From contig NZ_CP046391.1 in the NCBI RefSeq assembly GCF_012790675.1, positions 547,423 through 559,339 on the forward strand: DNA of 11,917 nucleotides, in the 5' to 3' direction. The DNA comes from Anaplasma platys (GTDB lineage: Bacteria > Pseudomonadota > Alphaproteobacteria > Rickettsiales > Anaplasmataceae). Under the pieces are notes generated by a model. It was given only the letters and a program-made list of their open reading frames with translations. It ran no database searches and was not told where the DNA came from. The stretch's first letter is position 1. Each line of letters begins with the position of its first letter. A program made the position numbers and the translations under genes. Shown piece by piece: positions 1-6,370 of the stretch.

Positions 1-63
1 AGAGACGCCAGAGACGCCAGAGACGCCAGAGACGCCAGAGACGCCAGAGACGCCAGAGACGCC
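1..63. repeat. 9-bp tandem repeat, seven perfect copies, cut by window edge
   Basis: Seven exact head-to-tail copies of AGAGACGCC fill the first 63 bases, and the array probably continues to the left of the window. The unit length is a multiple of three and the unit has no stop in any frame, so the array can be translated throughout. On the plus strand the three frames give Arg-Asp-Ala, Glu-Thr-Pro or Arg-Arg-Gln repeats. On the minus strand one frame gives Ala-Ser-Leu repeats after an ATG at 65-63. Perfect identity between copies suggests recent expansion or copy-number turnover. Confidence 0.97.
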
Positions 64-118
64 ATGCTATGCCATTGCGAAGAAAATGCAAAACATCTTA
101 TTAGCAACTGTAGGCTAA
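2..118 (+). CDS. Possible 3' end of a plus-strand gene with Glu-Thr-Pro repeats (partial)
   Basis: This frame enters from the left edge and reads seven Glu-Thr-Pro triplets, then a short tail (CYAIAKKMQNILLATVG) and a TAA stop at 116-118. Acidic Thr/Glu/Pro-rich tandem repeats followed by a short unique tail are typical of the tandem-repeat secreted proteins of Ehrlichia and Anaplasma; that is family knowledge, and applying it here is inference. A second plus-strand frame (Arg-Asp-Ala repeats) stays open to a TAG at 172-174, and a minus-strand ATG at 65 could start an Ala-Ser-Leu repeat protein, so neither frame nor strand is certain. The Glu-Thr-Pro reading is preferred only for its composition. 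Confidence 0.3.
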   Translation, partial: ETPETPETPETPETPETPETPCYAIAKKMQNILLATVG

Positions 119-202
119 TATTCCATATCAAAGTTTATATCATTAAAAACACGCGTAATGGCATGCAGCGCTAGCCAACACAGGTATGCTACTGTGACCA
201 AG

Positions 203-636
203 TTAAGCGCCTTTGAAAATGTTGTAGTTACCGAAGTCTTTAACTTCTTGCACTAATGGTGTTGGCATCATTTCCTTTTGACTTATTTGATTTTTCGTTT
301 TCCTTACCTTCCGCATAATTGCCTTGTGCCTTGAGCAAATTCCACTCTTCTCCTACTGTAGCAGATGAGATCTCCTATTGCCCTTGTGCAAAGGAAATCC
401 ATCTGGTGAATCAAGCATCCCATGTGTAAACGGAAAACTCTCTGGAAAGCGCTCACGTGCCCTACAATACTCATTCAACAAACTAATAAATAGGATAATG
501 AGGAAAACCAATATTTCGTAGCTACCGCTGGGAACACACGTGGATAACTCAGTATCAGGAAACCACTACTTATCCTGCCCAATTTAGGACCCCCAATAAC
601 TGAAAGATTGAGAAACTGCTTTCTTTTCTGCTCCAT
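203..636 (-). pseudogene. Decayed minus-strand gene remnant, unrecognised
   Basis: No intact ORF exists here, but open stretches in three minus-strand frames follow one another as expected for a frameshifted gene. The first opens with ATG at 636 and runs 53 codons (begins MEQKRKQFLNLSVIGG) to a TGA at 475. A second frame is open for 70 codons from 565 to 356, with a hydrophobic segment (EILVFLIILFISLL) then a polar part (RFPESFPFTHGMLDSPDGF), and ends at an amber codon at 355-353. A third is open from 374 to 243 (44 codons, includes TVGEEWNLLKAQGNYAEGK). The second frame resumes after its amber and ends in VQEVKDFGNYNIFKGA with TAA at 205-203. The polar segments look protein-like, but I do not recognise a family and chance open frames remain possible. 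Confidence 0.28.
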
Positions 637-793
637 TCTTTATAGCCACTATGTTTCATTTCCAGTGGAATCATGAACTTTATTTTATACTATAAACTTT
701 TCAAATAAATTAGGGGTATATACTATAGGATGCTGTTATTGGCGGAAAAATTATAGGTTTCCGCTCCCATACATGCATATAAACGCGAACGTA

Positions 794-940
794 TTACTCA
801 GAGCTCAAAGGCTCATTTTCACCTACTGCCATGTAAAATTGCAGAAACTTTCTGCAATATACCGCCCTGCGTACCAACCAACAAGTACATACCCAGTACC
901 TTAAGAAACTTCCCTATACAGAGCTCATTTCCTTCTTCAT
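794..940 (-). pseudogene. Small ORF interrupted by one in-frame amber codon
   Basis: An ATG at 940-938 is preceded by a good ribosome binding site (AGAAGG at 950-945, four bases away). The frame reads MKKEMSSV, meets TAG at 916-914, then continues open for 39 codons to TAA at 796-794. The downstream part is rich in Trp, Tyr, Cys and Arg, with YWVCTCWLVRRAVYC followed by FLQFYMAVGENEPLSSE. It looks like a small membrane-associated peptide with an inactivating stop, but it may be a chance open frame. It overlaps the dyad at 838-858. I do not recognise it. Confidence 0.2.
838..858. repeat. 21-bp perfect dyad (ATTGCAGAAA, C, TTTCTGCAAT)
   Basis: The arms ATTGCAGAAA (838-847) and TTTCTGCAAT (849-858) are exact reverse complements around one central base. 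As RNA it folds into an 8-bp stem with a 5-base loop. Read on the minus strand the hairpin is followed by TTTT, so it could be a weak terminator about 400 bases beyond the stop of the 543-aa gene, or about 170 bases beyond the small ORF at 1026. It could equally be a protein-binding site. Confidence 0.6.
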
Positions 941-1025
941 ATTACCTTCTATTCTTTACTTTATATCTCATCCTCTCAAACACATGAGGCCTGCCACATC
1001 CAAAATCAACGGCGCCGTGCAGAGC

Positions 1026-1145
1026 TTATGTGATTGGCTCCTTTTTGTTGCCGCTGAAGGAATCCCTTCCGTATTTTCCCTCCCCCATACACGTTTGCGA
1101 AAGTTGTAGGCCCTTACCACTACGACCACGACTACCACCTTTCAT
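1026..1145 (-). CDS. Small basic Gly/Arg/Lys-rich protein, 39 aa, unrecognised
   Basis: This ORF starts at ATG 1145-1143 and ends with TAA at 1028-1026. It is preceded by AAGGAGG (1157-1151), a perfect Shine-Dalgarno sequence five bases from the ATG. That is the strongest ribosome binding site I see in this window and the main reason to believe the ORF. The product begins MKGGSRGRSGKGLQLSQTCM, continues with Gly/Lys residues and ends NKKEPIT. It is hydrophilic and positively charged, with no membrane segment or signal peptide, so a nucleic-acid-binding or disordered role is possible but unproven. It lies 112 bases downstream of the 543-aa gene on the same strand. It shares with that gene the hairpin element immediately upstream of the start (1159-1175). 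Family unknown. Confidence 0.5.
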   Translation of the reverse strand: MKGGSRGRSGKGLQLSQTCMGEGKYGRDSFSGNKKEPIT

Positions 1146-1150
1146 CTAAG

Positions 1151-1157
1151 CCTCCTT
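1151..1157 (-). promoter_or_regulatory. Perfect Shine-Dalgarno AAGGAGG
   Basis: The minus strand reads AAGGAGG, five bases before the ATG at 1145. It begins one base after the end of the hairpin element at 1159-1175, so folding of that hairpin could affect access to the site. Confidence 0.6.
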
Positions 1158-1158
1158 G

Positions 1159-1175
1159 AACACGTGGCACATGTT
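1159..1175 (-). promoter_or_regulatory. 17-bp near-palindrome or RNA hairpin upstream of the small ORF (copy 1)
   Basis: The plus strand reads AACACGTGGCACATGTT, a dyad around a central G at 1167 with one mismatched pair. As minus-strand RNA it gives the stem AACAUG / CGUGUU (one G-U pair) with loop UGCCA. It matches the element at 2921-2937 at 13 of 17 positions and sits in the same place, upstream of a start codon on the same strand. The motif GTGGCAC occurs only at these two places in the window. Confidence 0.5.
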
Positions 1176-1212
1176 AAATTTTTACTCTTGCGATGATTCC
1201 CCCATTAGTCCA

Positions 1213-1233
1213 CAAGCACGCCTCAAGTGCTTG
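1213..1233 (-). terminator. Hairpin 25 bases beyond the stop of the 543-aa gene
   Basis: Perfect 7-bp arms CAAGCAC (1213-1219) and GTGCTTG (1227-1233) enclose a 7-base loop. It lies just downstream of the stop at 1258 and upstream of the small ORF at 1145. No T-tract follows on the minus strand, so it may be a transcript 3'-end stabiliser or processing site rather than a classical intrinsic terminator. Confidence 0.4.
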
Positions 1234-1257
1234 GTTACAAAACAGAATCAGGCATTT

Positions 1258-2889
1258 TTATGCCAATCTTTGACCTGAAGTCCGTGCTTTACCTTCACTA
1301 CTAACCTCTACATCACTTACATCTGTTGAAACATTTTTTCGTCTTCTATCGGGATTTGCGTTTTTTACTGTTGTCATCAAAGAGTCTTTGTCCTTCAAGA
1401 CTTTCACTTTACACCTTCTTTCATATCTTCCTATGTCTTCCGGGATTATATCGCTGCTTCCACGAACCCACTGACAAGGAGCGAATTTTCTATACGCGTG
1501 TTCTAAAGCGTTTTCTATTACTATCTCGGAGTCCGTTAACATGAACTTGTCAAAGTTACTCATAGACCACACAGACGACAGGAAGCGCCAAAAAACCCAC
1601 ACCGACAAACATTTAAAGCTATCTCGACCCAGTGCATAGAAGGGACGATGGGACAGGCCAATCCACAAGATACCCTCATTCAGAGCATTATCCCTATAAT
1701 ACCTATATTCAGGCACCCTTCCGCATAGCCCAATATAGGCAGGTGTTTCAATGAAAAAAGGCAGAGCTATGGCTTCAACACACATTTGAATACCCCGTGC
1801 GTGGACGATTTCTTCCACTTCCCATTCGGTTATATTCCTTCGACAGAGGCGCGTGAGGTCACATATCTCTTCGCACACCTTCACGAGTTCAGGCATAGAA
1901 AGTAAAACATTCGCAACAAATAACTCCCTGAAATTACTGTGGAGAGCTGCCAAAACTAATATATGTGCTCCTATATCGGAATCACCACCACCATGAACCT
2001 CAAATAACAACCAACGCTTTAAGGCATCTACATCAAACACATACTTATGCTTAGCTGTTCCCAAGGAAAGCGTGACCATCTCCCAGGCAAATGTTGGGAG
2101 TATTCCCATATTAGCCATCCTTATGTGGCCACCCCACCTGTCATCAAGCACCTCTTTGATTAGTGACATATATTTACCCCGAGGCAGACTGCGATCCTCA
2201 TCGTACAATGCCATCATCTGGCGCAAGCGATAAATATTGAGACGTACATCTAAGATAATCCTGGAACCTTCAAAGGTATCCCTTAATTTTACAGCCGCAC
2301 TAGAACGCCCAGGACTACGATCTGCCGCTTCGTACACTGCTATTAGGTCTTTTCCGCCGACACTTTTGCTGGCAACCCATTCTAAATATTTATCCAAAAA
2401 TCGCATGCAATCGCCGTTACGCACGTTTTCGGGCAATGTCATAATATGCACTATCCTACAAGGATCCAGGATGCGAAAATGCAATATCATTTCATCTTCT
2501 TCATTTAGCTCAAGCTTATCAATGGTCAGGGGCCAGTATTCTCGCAAATACGCACAGTCCCGCCTAGTGATACCCTCTACTTCAAGTAAAACACAATTGT
2601 CAGCGATTCTAACTCCGGGATGACCCCAGTCCTCTCCCTTGAATACCAGCGACATCCTGTAACAATCCCGGGGAACTTTTTCTCCCCTAATATAAAACTC
2701 ATCAATCCCCCTGTTAAACTTCAAATCTTCGGGGCAGAGGCCATAAATGTCTATATGATAAGTAGGTAAAAATTCAATTCTGATATATGAAAATCCCCTG
2801 GAATCATCAAGGCCAGGAGGTAGCAAAGTGCTTGGTCTGGACGTCCCAGCCCCTCCATTCTCATTCTCTTTCGAACCAAACAAAGGCAT
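1258..2889 (-). CDS. Orphan protein, 543 aa, possible secreted or lineage-specific protein
   Basis: I do not recognise a domain. The start ATG at 2889 has a good ribosome binding site (AGAAGG, six bases upstream), and the frame is uninterrupted for 543 codons. The first 35 residues are Gly/Ser/Pro-rich and probably disordered (MPLFGSKENENGGAGTSRPS). The middle is a mixed globular-looking sequence with many acidic, aromatic and Cys residues. There is no signal peptide and no clear membrane helix, although one aromatic-hydrophobic stretch (CLSVWVFWRFLSSVW) stands out near residues 430-450. The last 50 residues are highly charged and low in structure (NPDRRRKNVSTDVSDVEVSS). Hydrophilic charged C-termini are common in type IV secretion substrates of this family, but that is a suggestion only. 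It stands alone between two long gaps with its own promoter-like sequence and the hairpin element shared with the downstream small ORF. Confidence 0.85.
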   Translation of the reverse strand: MPLFGSKENENGGAGTSRPSTLLPPGLDDSRGFSYIRIEFLPTYHIDIYGLCPEDLKFNRGIDEFYIRGEKVPRDCYRMSLVFKGEDWGHPGVRIADNCVLLEVEGITRRDCAYLREYWPLTIDKLELNEEDEMILHFRILDPCRIVHIMTLPENVRNGDCMRFLDKYLEWVASKSVGGKDLIAVYEAADRSPGRSSAAVKLRDTFEGSRIILDVRLNIYRLRQMMALYDEDRSLPRGKYMSLIKEVLDDRWGGHIRMANMGILPTFAWEMVTLSLGTAKHKYVFDVDALKRWLLFEVHGGGDSDIGAHILVLAALHSNFRELFVANVLLSMPELVKVCEEICDLTRLCRRNITEWEVEEIVHARGIQMCVEAIALPFFIETPAYIGLCGRVPEYRYYRDNALNEGILWIGLSHRPFYALGRDSFKCLSVWVFWRFLSSVWSMSNFDKFMLTDSEIVIENALEHAYRKFAPCQWVRGSSDIIPEDIGRYERRCKVKVLKDKDSLMTTVKNANPDRRRKNVSTDVSDVEVSSEGKARTSGQRLA

Positions 2890-2920
2890 ACTCTACCTTC
2901 TTTCAAACTATCTAACTTTC

Positions 2921-2937
2921 ACTATGTGGCACATATT
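2921..2937 (-). promoter_or_regulatory. 17-bp near-palindrome or RNA hairpin upstream of the 543-aa gene (copy 2)
   Basis: The plus strand reads ACTATGTGGCACATATT. The inner 13 bases (TATGTG, G, CACATA; 2923-2935) are a perfect dyad. As minus-strand RNA it gives the stem AAUAUG / CAUAGU with one mismatch and loop UGCCA, identical to the loop of copy 1. If the promoter at 2946-2972 is right, transcription would start near 2939, so the hairpin would form the very 5' end of the mRNA. Confidence 0.5.
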
Positions 2938-2945
2938 GGTAGGGG

Positions 2946-2972
2946 AATATATTTAAGATATTAAACTGTCAA
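2946..2972 (-). promoter_or_regulatory. Candidate sigma-70 promoter of the 543-aa gene
   Basis: The minus strand has a consensus -35 TTGACA (2972-2967), 15 bases, then TATATT (2951-2946), which matches the -10 consensus at five of six positions. The spacer is two bases shorter than ideal. The predicted start, near 2939, gives a leader of about 50 bases that contains the hairpin at 2921-2937. Confidence 0.45.
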
Positions 2973-3644
2973 TAGCTCTATAATTTTTTTAATCATAAAT
3001 AGTTAGATAAGTAACGTTAAGCCGCTTCCATACCTCATTTTCCATATAACGGATGTAAAATTTAGACAACTATCCCATTCACATCTGCGAGTGATGATCC
3101 TATTTGTGGCAATTAAGTGACAGAAAAACTGGTTTTGAAATAAAGTAAAACAGAACCTTACCAAGCAAACCGTACCTTTGGTTTGAAATGATGCTAAAAA
3201 CGTGAGCCCACACTATAAACATACGTGCGTTTAGAGCACACTTGGTCCGTGGTGAGACCAAAGTAAATTTTTGATGAAATTACGCAAATTTCCTGTCACG
3301 CATTTGCTAATTTGCCACTTATTAACGCTCAGAAGCTCCCATAGCCCTTTGTATATCATACTTACTCTTTATATCACATATTTGTTACATACTGTTGCCT
3401 ACTGAACACAGCCCCAAAGGACACATAGTCCGTGCTGCAGCTTTCATACAACACAAAACCCGAAGTAAAGAGCAGGTGCAACAATTCGGCGCTATATGAC
3501 TAAAACCATTATGTCACCAGGCATGTAGTAAAACGAATTCCATGAACTTCGAAATGCAAAGTAAATCATATCCACCTTCATCCACGCCTGTCATGACAAG
3601 CTACCACATCAAAAAACAAACAAAATAGCAAGTCTCTTTTACAA
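2973..3644. other. AT-rich gap between lepA and the orphan gene; no intact gene seen
   Basis: I find no gene, tRNA or known RNA here. It contains several short inverted repeats: CAAACC/GGTTTG at 3166-3185, a hairpin at 3240-3264, GCAAATT/AATTTGC at 3284-3315, and the 10-bp palindrome TGTCATGACA at 3589-3598. Two overlapping minus-strand frames of about 25 codons start just beyond the lepA stop (near 3594 and 3570), but nothing beyond an ATG and a weak SD supports them. No convincing T-tract terminator for lepA is visible. Confidence 0.6.
3240..3272 (+). terminator. Hairpin plus T-tract on the plus strand, no gene upstream
   Basis: ACTTGGTC (3240-3247) can pair with GACCAAAGT (3256-3264) with one bulged base, around an 8-base loop. 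Five T residues follow at 3268-3272. The arrangement resembles a weak intrinsic terminator for plus-strand transcription, yet no plus-strand gene precedes it. A small RNA ending here is possible. Confidence 0.25.
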
Positions 3645-5441
3645 TTAATCCTTCATCTGTAATGCTTGAATGAATGCACTTTGAGGCACATTCACATTTC
3701 CTATGGACCTTAAACGCTTTTTACCTTTTTTCTGCTTTTCCAAAAGTTTCATTTTCCTGGTGGCATCGCGGCCATATACCTTCGCAGTAACATCCTTCCG
3801 ATACGGAGCTATCGTCTCACGGGCAATGATTTTAGCCCCTACAGCTGCCTGTATTGCTATCTTATACTGCTGACGCGGGATGAGATCTTTTAGACGCTCG
3901 CAAATCTCCCTTCCCCGCACCTCAACTTTTGACTTATGTATTATGCATGCAAGAGCATCGACCGGCTCACTATTTATAAGAAACGTCAACTTTGATATTT
4001 CCGCTAAACTGTATCCATCCATTTGCCAGTCAAAACTAGCATATCCCTTGGATATGGATTTTAGCCTATCATAAAAATCAAACACAATCTCGGCCAGTGG
4101 TAGTCTATACTGAAGCAGAGCCATGTTGCCACTGTAAGACAAATCTATACGCTCACCTCTCTTCCCGTTACAAAGCGCCAACATGGGACCTATATACTGA
4201 TCAGGCACCATGATAGTAGCCTTGACCCAAGGCTCTTCTACCATGAGAATTTCATGCGCTTCAGGTAAATCATTGGGATTGTGTATATCCTTTATCACAT
4301 TTCGCTTATCAGTAACCCTGTATACTACACTAGGCGCAGTCGCAGTGAGATCTAAGTCAAATTCTCGCTCCAGTCTTTCCTGCACCACCTCCAGATGAAG
4401 CATACCCAAAAAGCCACAACGAAATCCATAACCTAATGCCGTGGAATTCTCCATATCAAAAGTAAAGCTAGCGTCGTTCAAGCGCAGCTTACTTAACGCT
4501 TCACGCAGATGTTCAAAGCTGCCGGCATCCACTGGGAACAAACTACAAAAAACCACAGGGCAGGTAGCTCTGAAACCCGGCAAAGCTTCATCACATCTTC
4601 TGCTATCCTCAGTTACAGTATCACCAACTTTACAAGCTGATAGCTCTTTAATTCCAGCCGTTATGAAACCAATTTCCCCTACAGTGAGCGAGTCAACCAT
4701 CTGTTTTGAGGGCGTGAACACACCTACATTTTCAACGGGGTACACAGCGCCTGTAGACATCATGGCAATCTTCATTCCCTTGCGTAGCACTCCATCCCTG
4801 ATGCGTACCAGAATCACAATTCCCAAATACGGGTCATACCAACTGTCAACCAAAACCGCCTTTAACGGAGCATCGACATCTCCTTTAGGGGCGGGAAGAC
4901 GCTCTATTATCGCCTCTAAGACATCTGAAATCCCAACGCCAGTTTTTGCTGATACTAACACTGCATCACTTGCATCAAGGCCAACCATCGACTCAACCTG
5001 CACCTTGACCTTCTCAGGATCTGCAGAGGCTAGATCAACCTTATTGAGTACTGTAATAATTTCATGATCATTTTCGACTGCCTTGTAAACATTGGCCAGC
5101 GTTTGCGCCTCAACACCTTGGCTACTGTCTATAACCAACAAGGAGCCTTCGCAGGCCGCCAAACTCCTGCTCACTTCATAAGAAAAGTCAACATGCCCGG
5201 GAGTATCTACCAAATTTAGATAGTAAACCTTTCCATCTTTTGCATTATACGTAAGCCTAACAGTCTGAGCTTTTATCGTAATCCCACGCTCGCGTTCTAT
5301 ATCCATGGAGTCAAGGACTTGCTCCTTCATATCCCTGGCTGCCAACGCATTACAAGATTCTATAAGCCGGTCAGCTAGCGTTGATTTACCATGATCTATA
5401 TGTGCTATAATCGCAAAATTTCTTATTGAGCTCCTATCCAC
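3645..5441 (-). CDS. lepA: Elongation factor 4 (LepA), ribosome back-translocase GTPase
   Basis: LepA is a translational GTPase resembling EF-G. It binds the ribosome and is reported to promote back-translocation and to help 30S biogenesis. All five G motifs are visible, numbered from Met1 at 5441: G1 AHIDHGKST (13-21), G2 Thr in RERGIT (50-55), G3 DTPGH (79-83), G4 NKVD (133-136) and G5 SAK (164-166). The diagnostic LepA C-terminal domain closes the protein ([20 protein letters not shown] near residue 560). The frame is open to a GTG at 5519, but the family start ([15 protein letters not shown]) fits the GTG at 5441-5439, giving 598 aa against about 600 for the family. The 26-residue hydrophobic extension is therefore probably not translated. 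The gene begins 108 bases after the methyltransferase stop, so it may be read from the upstream operon or from its own promoter. Confidence 0.96.
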   Translation of the reverse strand: MDRSSIRNFAIIAHIDHGKSTLADRLIESCNALAARDMKEQVLDSMDIERERGITIKAQTVRLTYNAKDGKVYYLNLVDTPGHVDFSYEVSRSLAACEGSLLVIDSSQGVEAQTLANVYKAVENDHEIITVLNKVDLASADPEKVKVQVESMVGLDASDAVLVSAKTGVGISDVLEAIIERLPAPKGDVDAPLKAVLVDSWYDPYLGIVILVRIRDGVLRKGMKIAMMSTGAVYPVENVGVFTPSKQMVDSLTVGEIGFITAGIKELSACKVGDTVTEDSRRCDEALPGFRATCPVVFCSLFPVDAGSFEHLREALSKLRLNDASFTFDMENSTALGYGFRCGFLGMLHLEVVQERLEREFDLDLTATAPSVVYRVTDKRNVIKDIHNPNDLPEAHEILMVEEPWVKATIMVPDQYIGPMLALCNGKRGERIDLSYSGNMALLQYRLPLAEIVFDFYDRLKSISKGYASFDWQMDGYSLAEISKLTFLINSEPVDALACIIHKSKVEVRGREICERLKDLIPRQQYKIAIQAAVGAKIIARETIAPYRKDVTAKVYGRDATRKMKLLEKQKKGKKRLRSIGNVNVPQSAFIQALQMKD

Positions 5442-5549
5442 AATACATCCACGCAAAAACACTAAGCCAGTGTAAGTTACTATGAGCACCCTTTGCAATG
5501 TAATAATTACACAAGACACCGCCTAAATTTGCGAGCAAACACTAATCCG

Positions 5550-6350
5550 CTACGGACACCAAGGCTTGTTATTTCCCTTAAGAATAGCTATTTCAAAGCA
5601 CACAGGGACCGGTCCTTCTGTTTTCCAACCGACTGATTCTTTATAAATATCCCATGCCCTATCCAGAGCACGACGACCTATTGGTTCATAGAGCTTACGA
5701 AACGTGTTTCCCTCCCCCATGCTCTTAAGGTCTTTAAACAGGTGATACAGGCTATCGTAACTGACTTCTATTAAGTTGACGTCGACCACAATATCCTGAA
5801 AACCGCACTTCCGCAGTAGCATGGGCCACTCTGATACATAGTTAAATGGCTGTATTCTAGCAACTATCCTCTCTCCTTCAGTTTTTATTACTGCTTTTTT
5901 TACATCACGCAGAGTAGCATTGCCGAAAGTTGCAGCAAAAAAGAGCCCTCCTGGCCGCAATAGAGACCGGAAACGCGTGAGTACCATAACAAGATCATTT
6001 ATATTGTGTAGCGTCAAGTTGCTAACAAGGAAGTCAAAACTCCGCTCCCGGAACGGTAAAGCCTCATCGTCGGCAACAATGCAACAAGCACCATTGGTAC
6101 TAGATAGAATAGATGGAGAAACATCACACTGATATACCTTATCAGCTTGCGACAAAAATGGTTGCAATTCATCTGCAACCCTCCCATCTCTACATCCCAG
6201 AACAAGAACATTCACCCCCTCGTCCTTTTTACGAGACAAGAACATCGAGACTCGCTCACTCAGCAGCAAGGCTACTTCTATCAGTAACTTATGAGAAAAA
6301 GAAATCGCAGACTCTCTACGAAACCTAGTGAGCCTGCGACAAAAAGGCAT
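5550..6350 (-). CDS. Class I SAM-dependent methyltransferase-fold protein, BioC/NDUFAF5-like
   Basis: The 266-aa product has the SAM-binding motif I VLVLGCRDGRV (48-58), an acidic residue after strand 2 (CDVS, 75-78), the ADDEALPF segment (93-100), a post-motif region SNLTLHNINDL (110-120) and LRPGGLFFAATFG (131-143). The N-terminal RR-rich helix, the LHNINDL segment and the later SLYHLFKDLKSMGEGN match alphaproteobacterial relatives of NDUFAF5. In mitochondria NDUFAF5 hydroxylates an arginine of the complex I subunit NDUFS7. Bacterial relatives are often annotated BioC (malonyl-ACP methyltransferase of biotin synthesis). Sequence alone does not decide between these; I lean to the NDUFAF5-like group. 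The ATG at 6350 lies five bases after the pnp stop, so translation is probably coupled to pnp. The start fits the family because the RR-rich helix begins at once. AGGG just upstream is the only SD-like sequence. Confidence 0.85.
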   Translation of the reverse strand: MPFCRRLTRFRRESAISFSHKLLIEVALLLSERVSMFLSRKKDEGVNVLVLGCRDGRVADELQPFLSQADKVYQCDVSPSILSSTNGACCIVADDEALPFRERSFDFLVSNLTLHNINDLVMVLTRFRSLLRPGGLFFAATFGNATLRDVKKAVIKTEGERIVARIQPFNYVSEWPMLLRKCGFQDIVVDVNLIEVSYDSLYHLFKDLKSMGEGNTFRKLYEPIGRRALDRAWDIYKESVGWKTEGPVPVCFEIAILKGNNKPWCP

Positions 6351-6354
6351 GATC

Positions 6355-6370
6355 CCTAGAAAAACCTAGG
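6355..6370 (-). promoter_or_regulatory. Small hairpin over the pnp stop and the SD of the next gene
   Basis: CCTAG (6355-6359) and CTAGG (6366-6370) are inverted repeats around six bases. On the minus strand the second arm contains the AGGG that would serve as SD for the methyltransferase ATG at 6350. Ribosomes finishing pnp would open the hairpin, a plausible translational-coupling device. Confidence 0.3.

Larger units (their letters stand above)
641..1025. other. Gap without an intact gene
   Basis: Apart from the interrupted small ORF at 794-940 and the dyad at 838-858, I see no gene, tRNA or mobile element here. A 10-bp palindrome (ACGGCGCCGT, 1009-1018) lies 8 bases beyond the stop of the small ORF at 1026. 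On the minus strand it is followed by TGATTTTGG, so it is a weak candidate terminator for that ORF. Confidence 0.6.

Noticed and set aside
1326..2623. Plus-strand frames opposite the 543-aa gene
   Set aside because: They lack SDs and lie within the long intact minus-strand frame, which has promoter, SD and uniform length support.
3514..3594. 26-codon minus-strand ORF just beyond the lepA stop (begins MTGVDEGGYD)
   Set aside because: No convincing SD, and a second overlapping frame of similar length exists in the same place; not enough to call a gene.
2973..3644. Search for tRNA, tmRNA or other standard RNA genes in the gap
   Set aside because: No T-loop consensus (GTTCGA) or cloverleaf-compatible arms were seen by eye.
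4441..5067. 208-codon plus-strand frame opposite lepA
   Set aside because: It is the antisense shadow of a well-conserved lepA; its Ser/Thr-rich composition is what the complement of that coding sequence gives.
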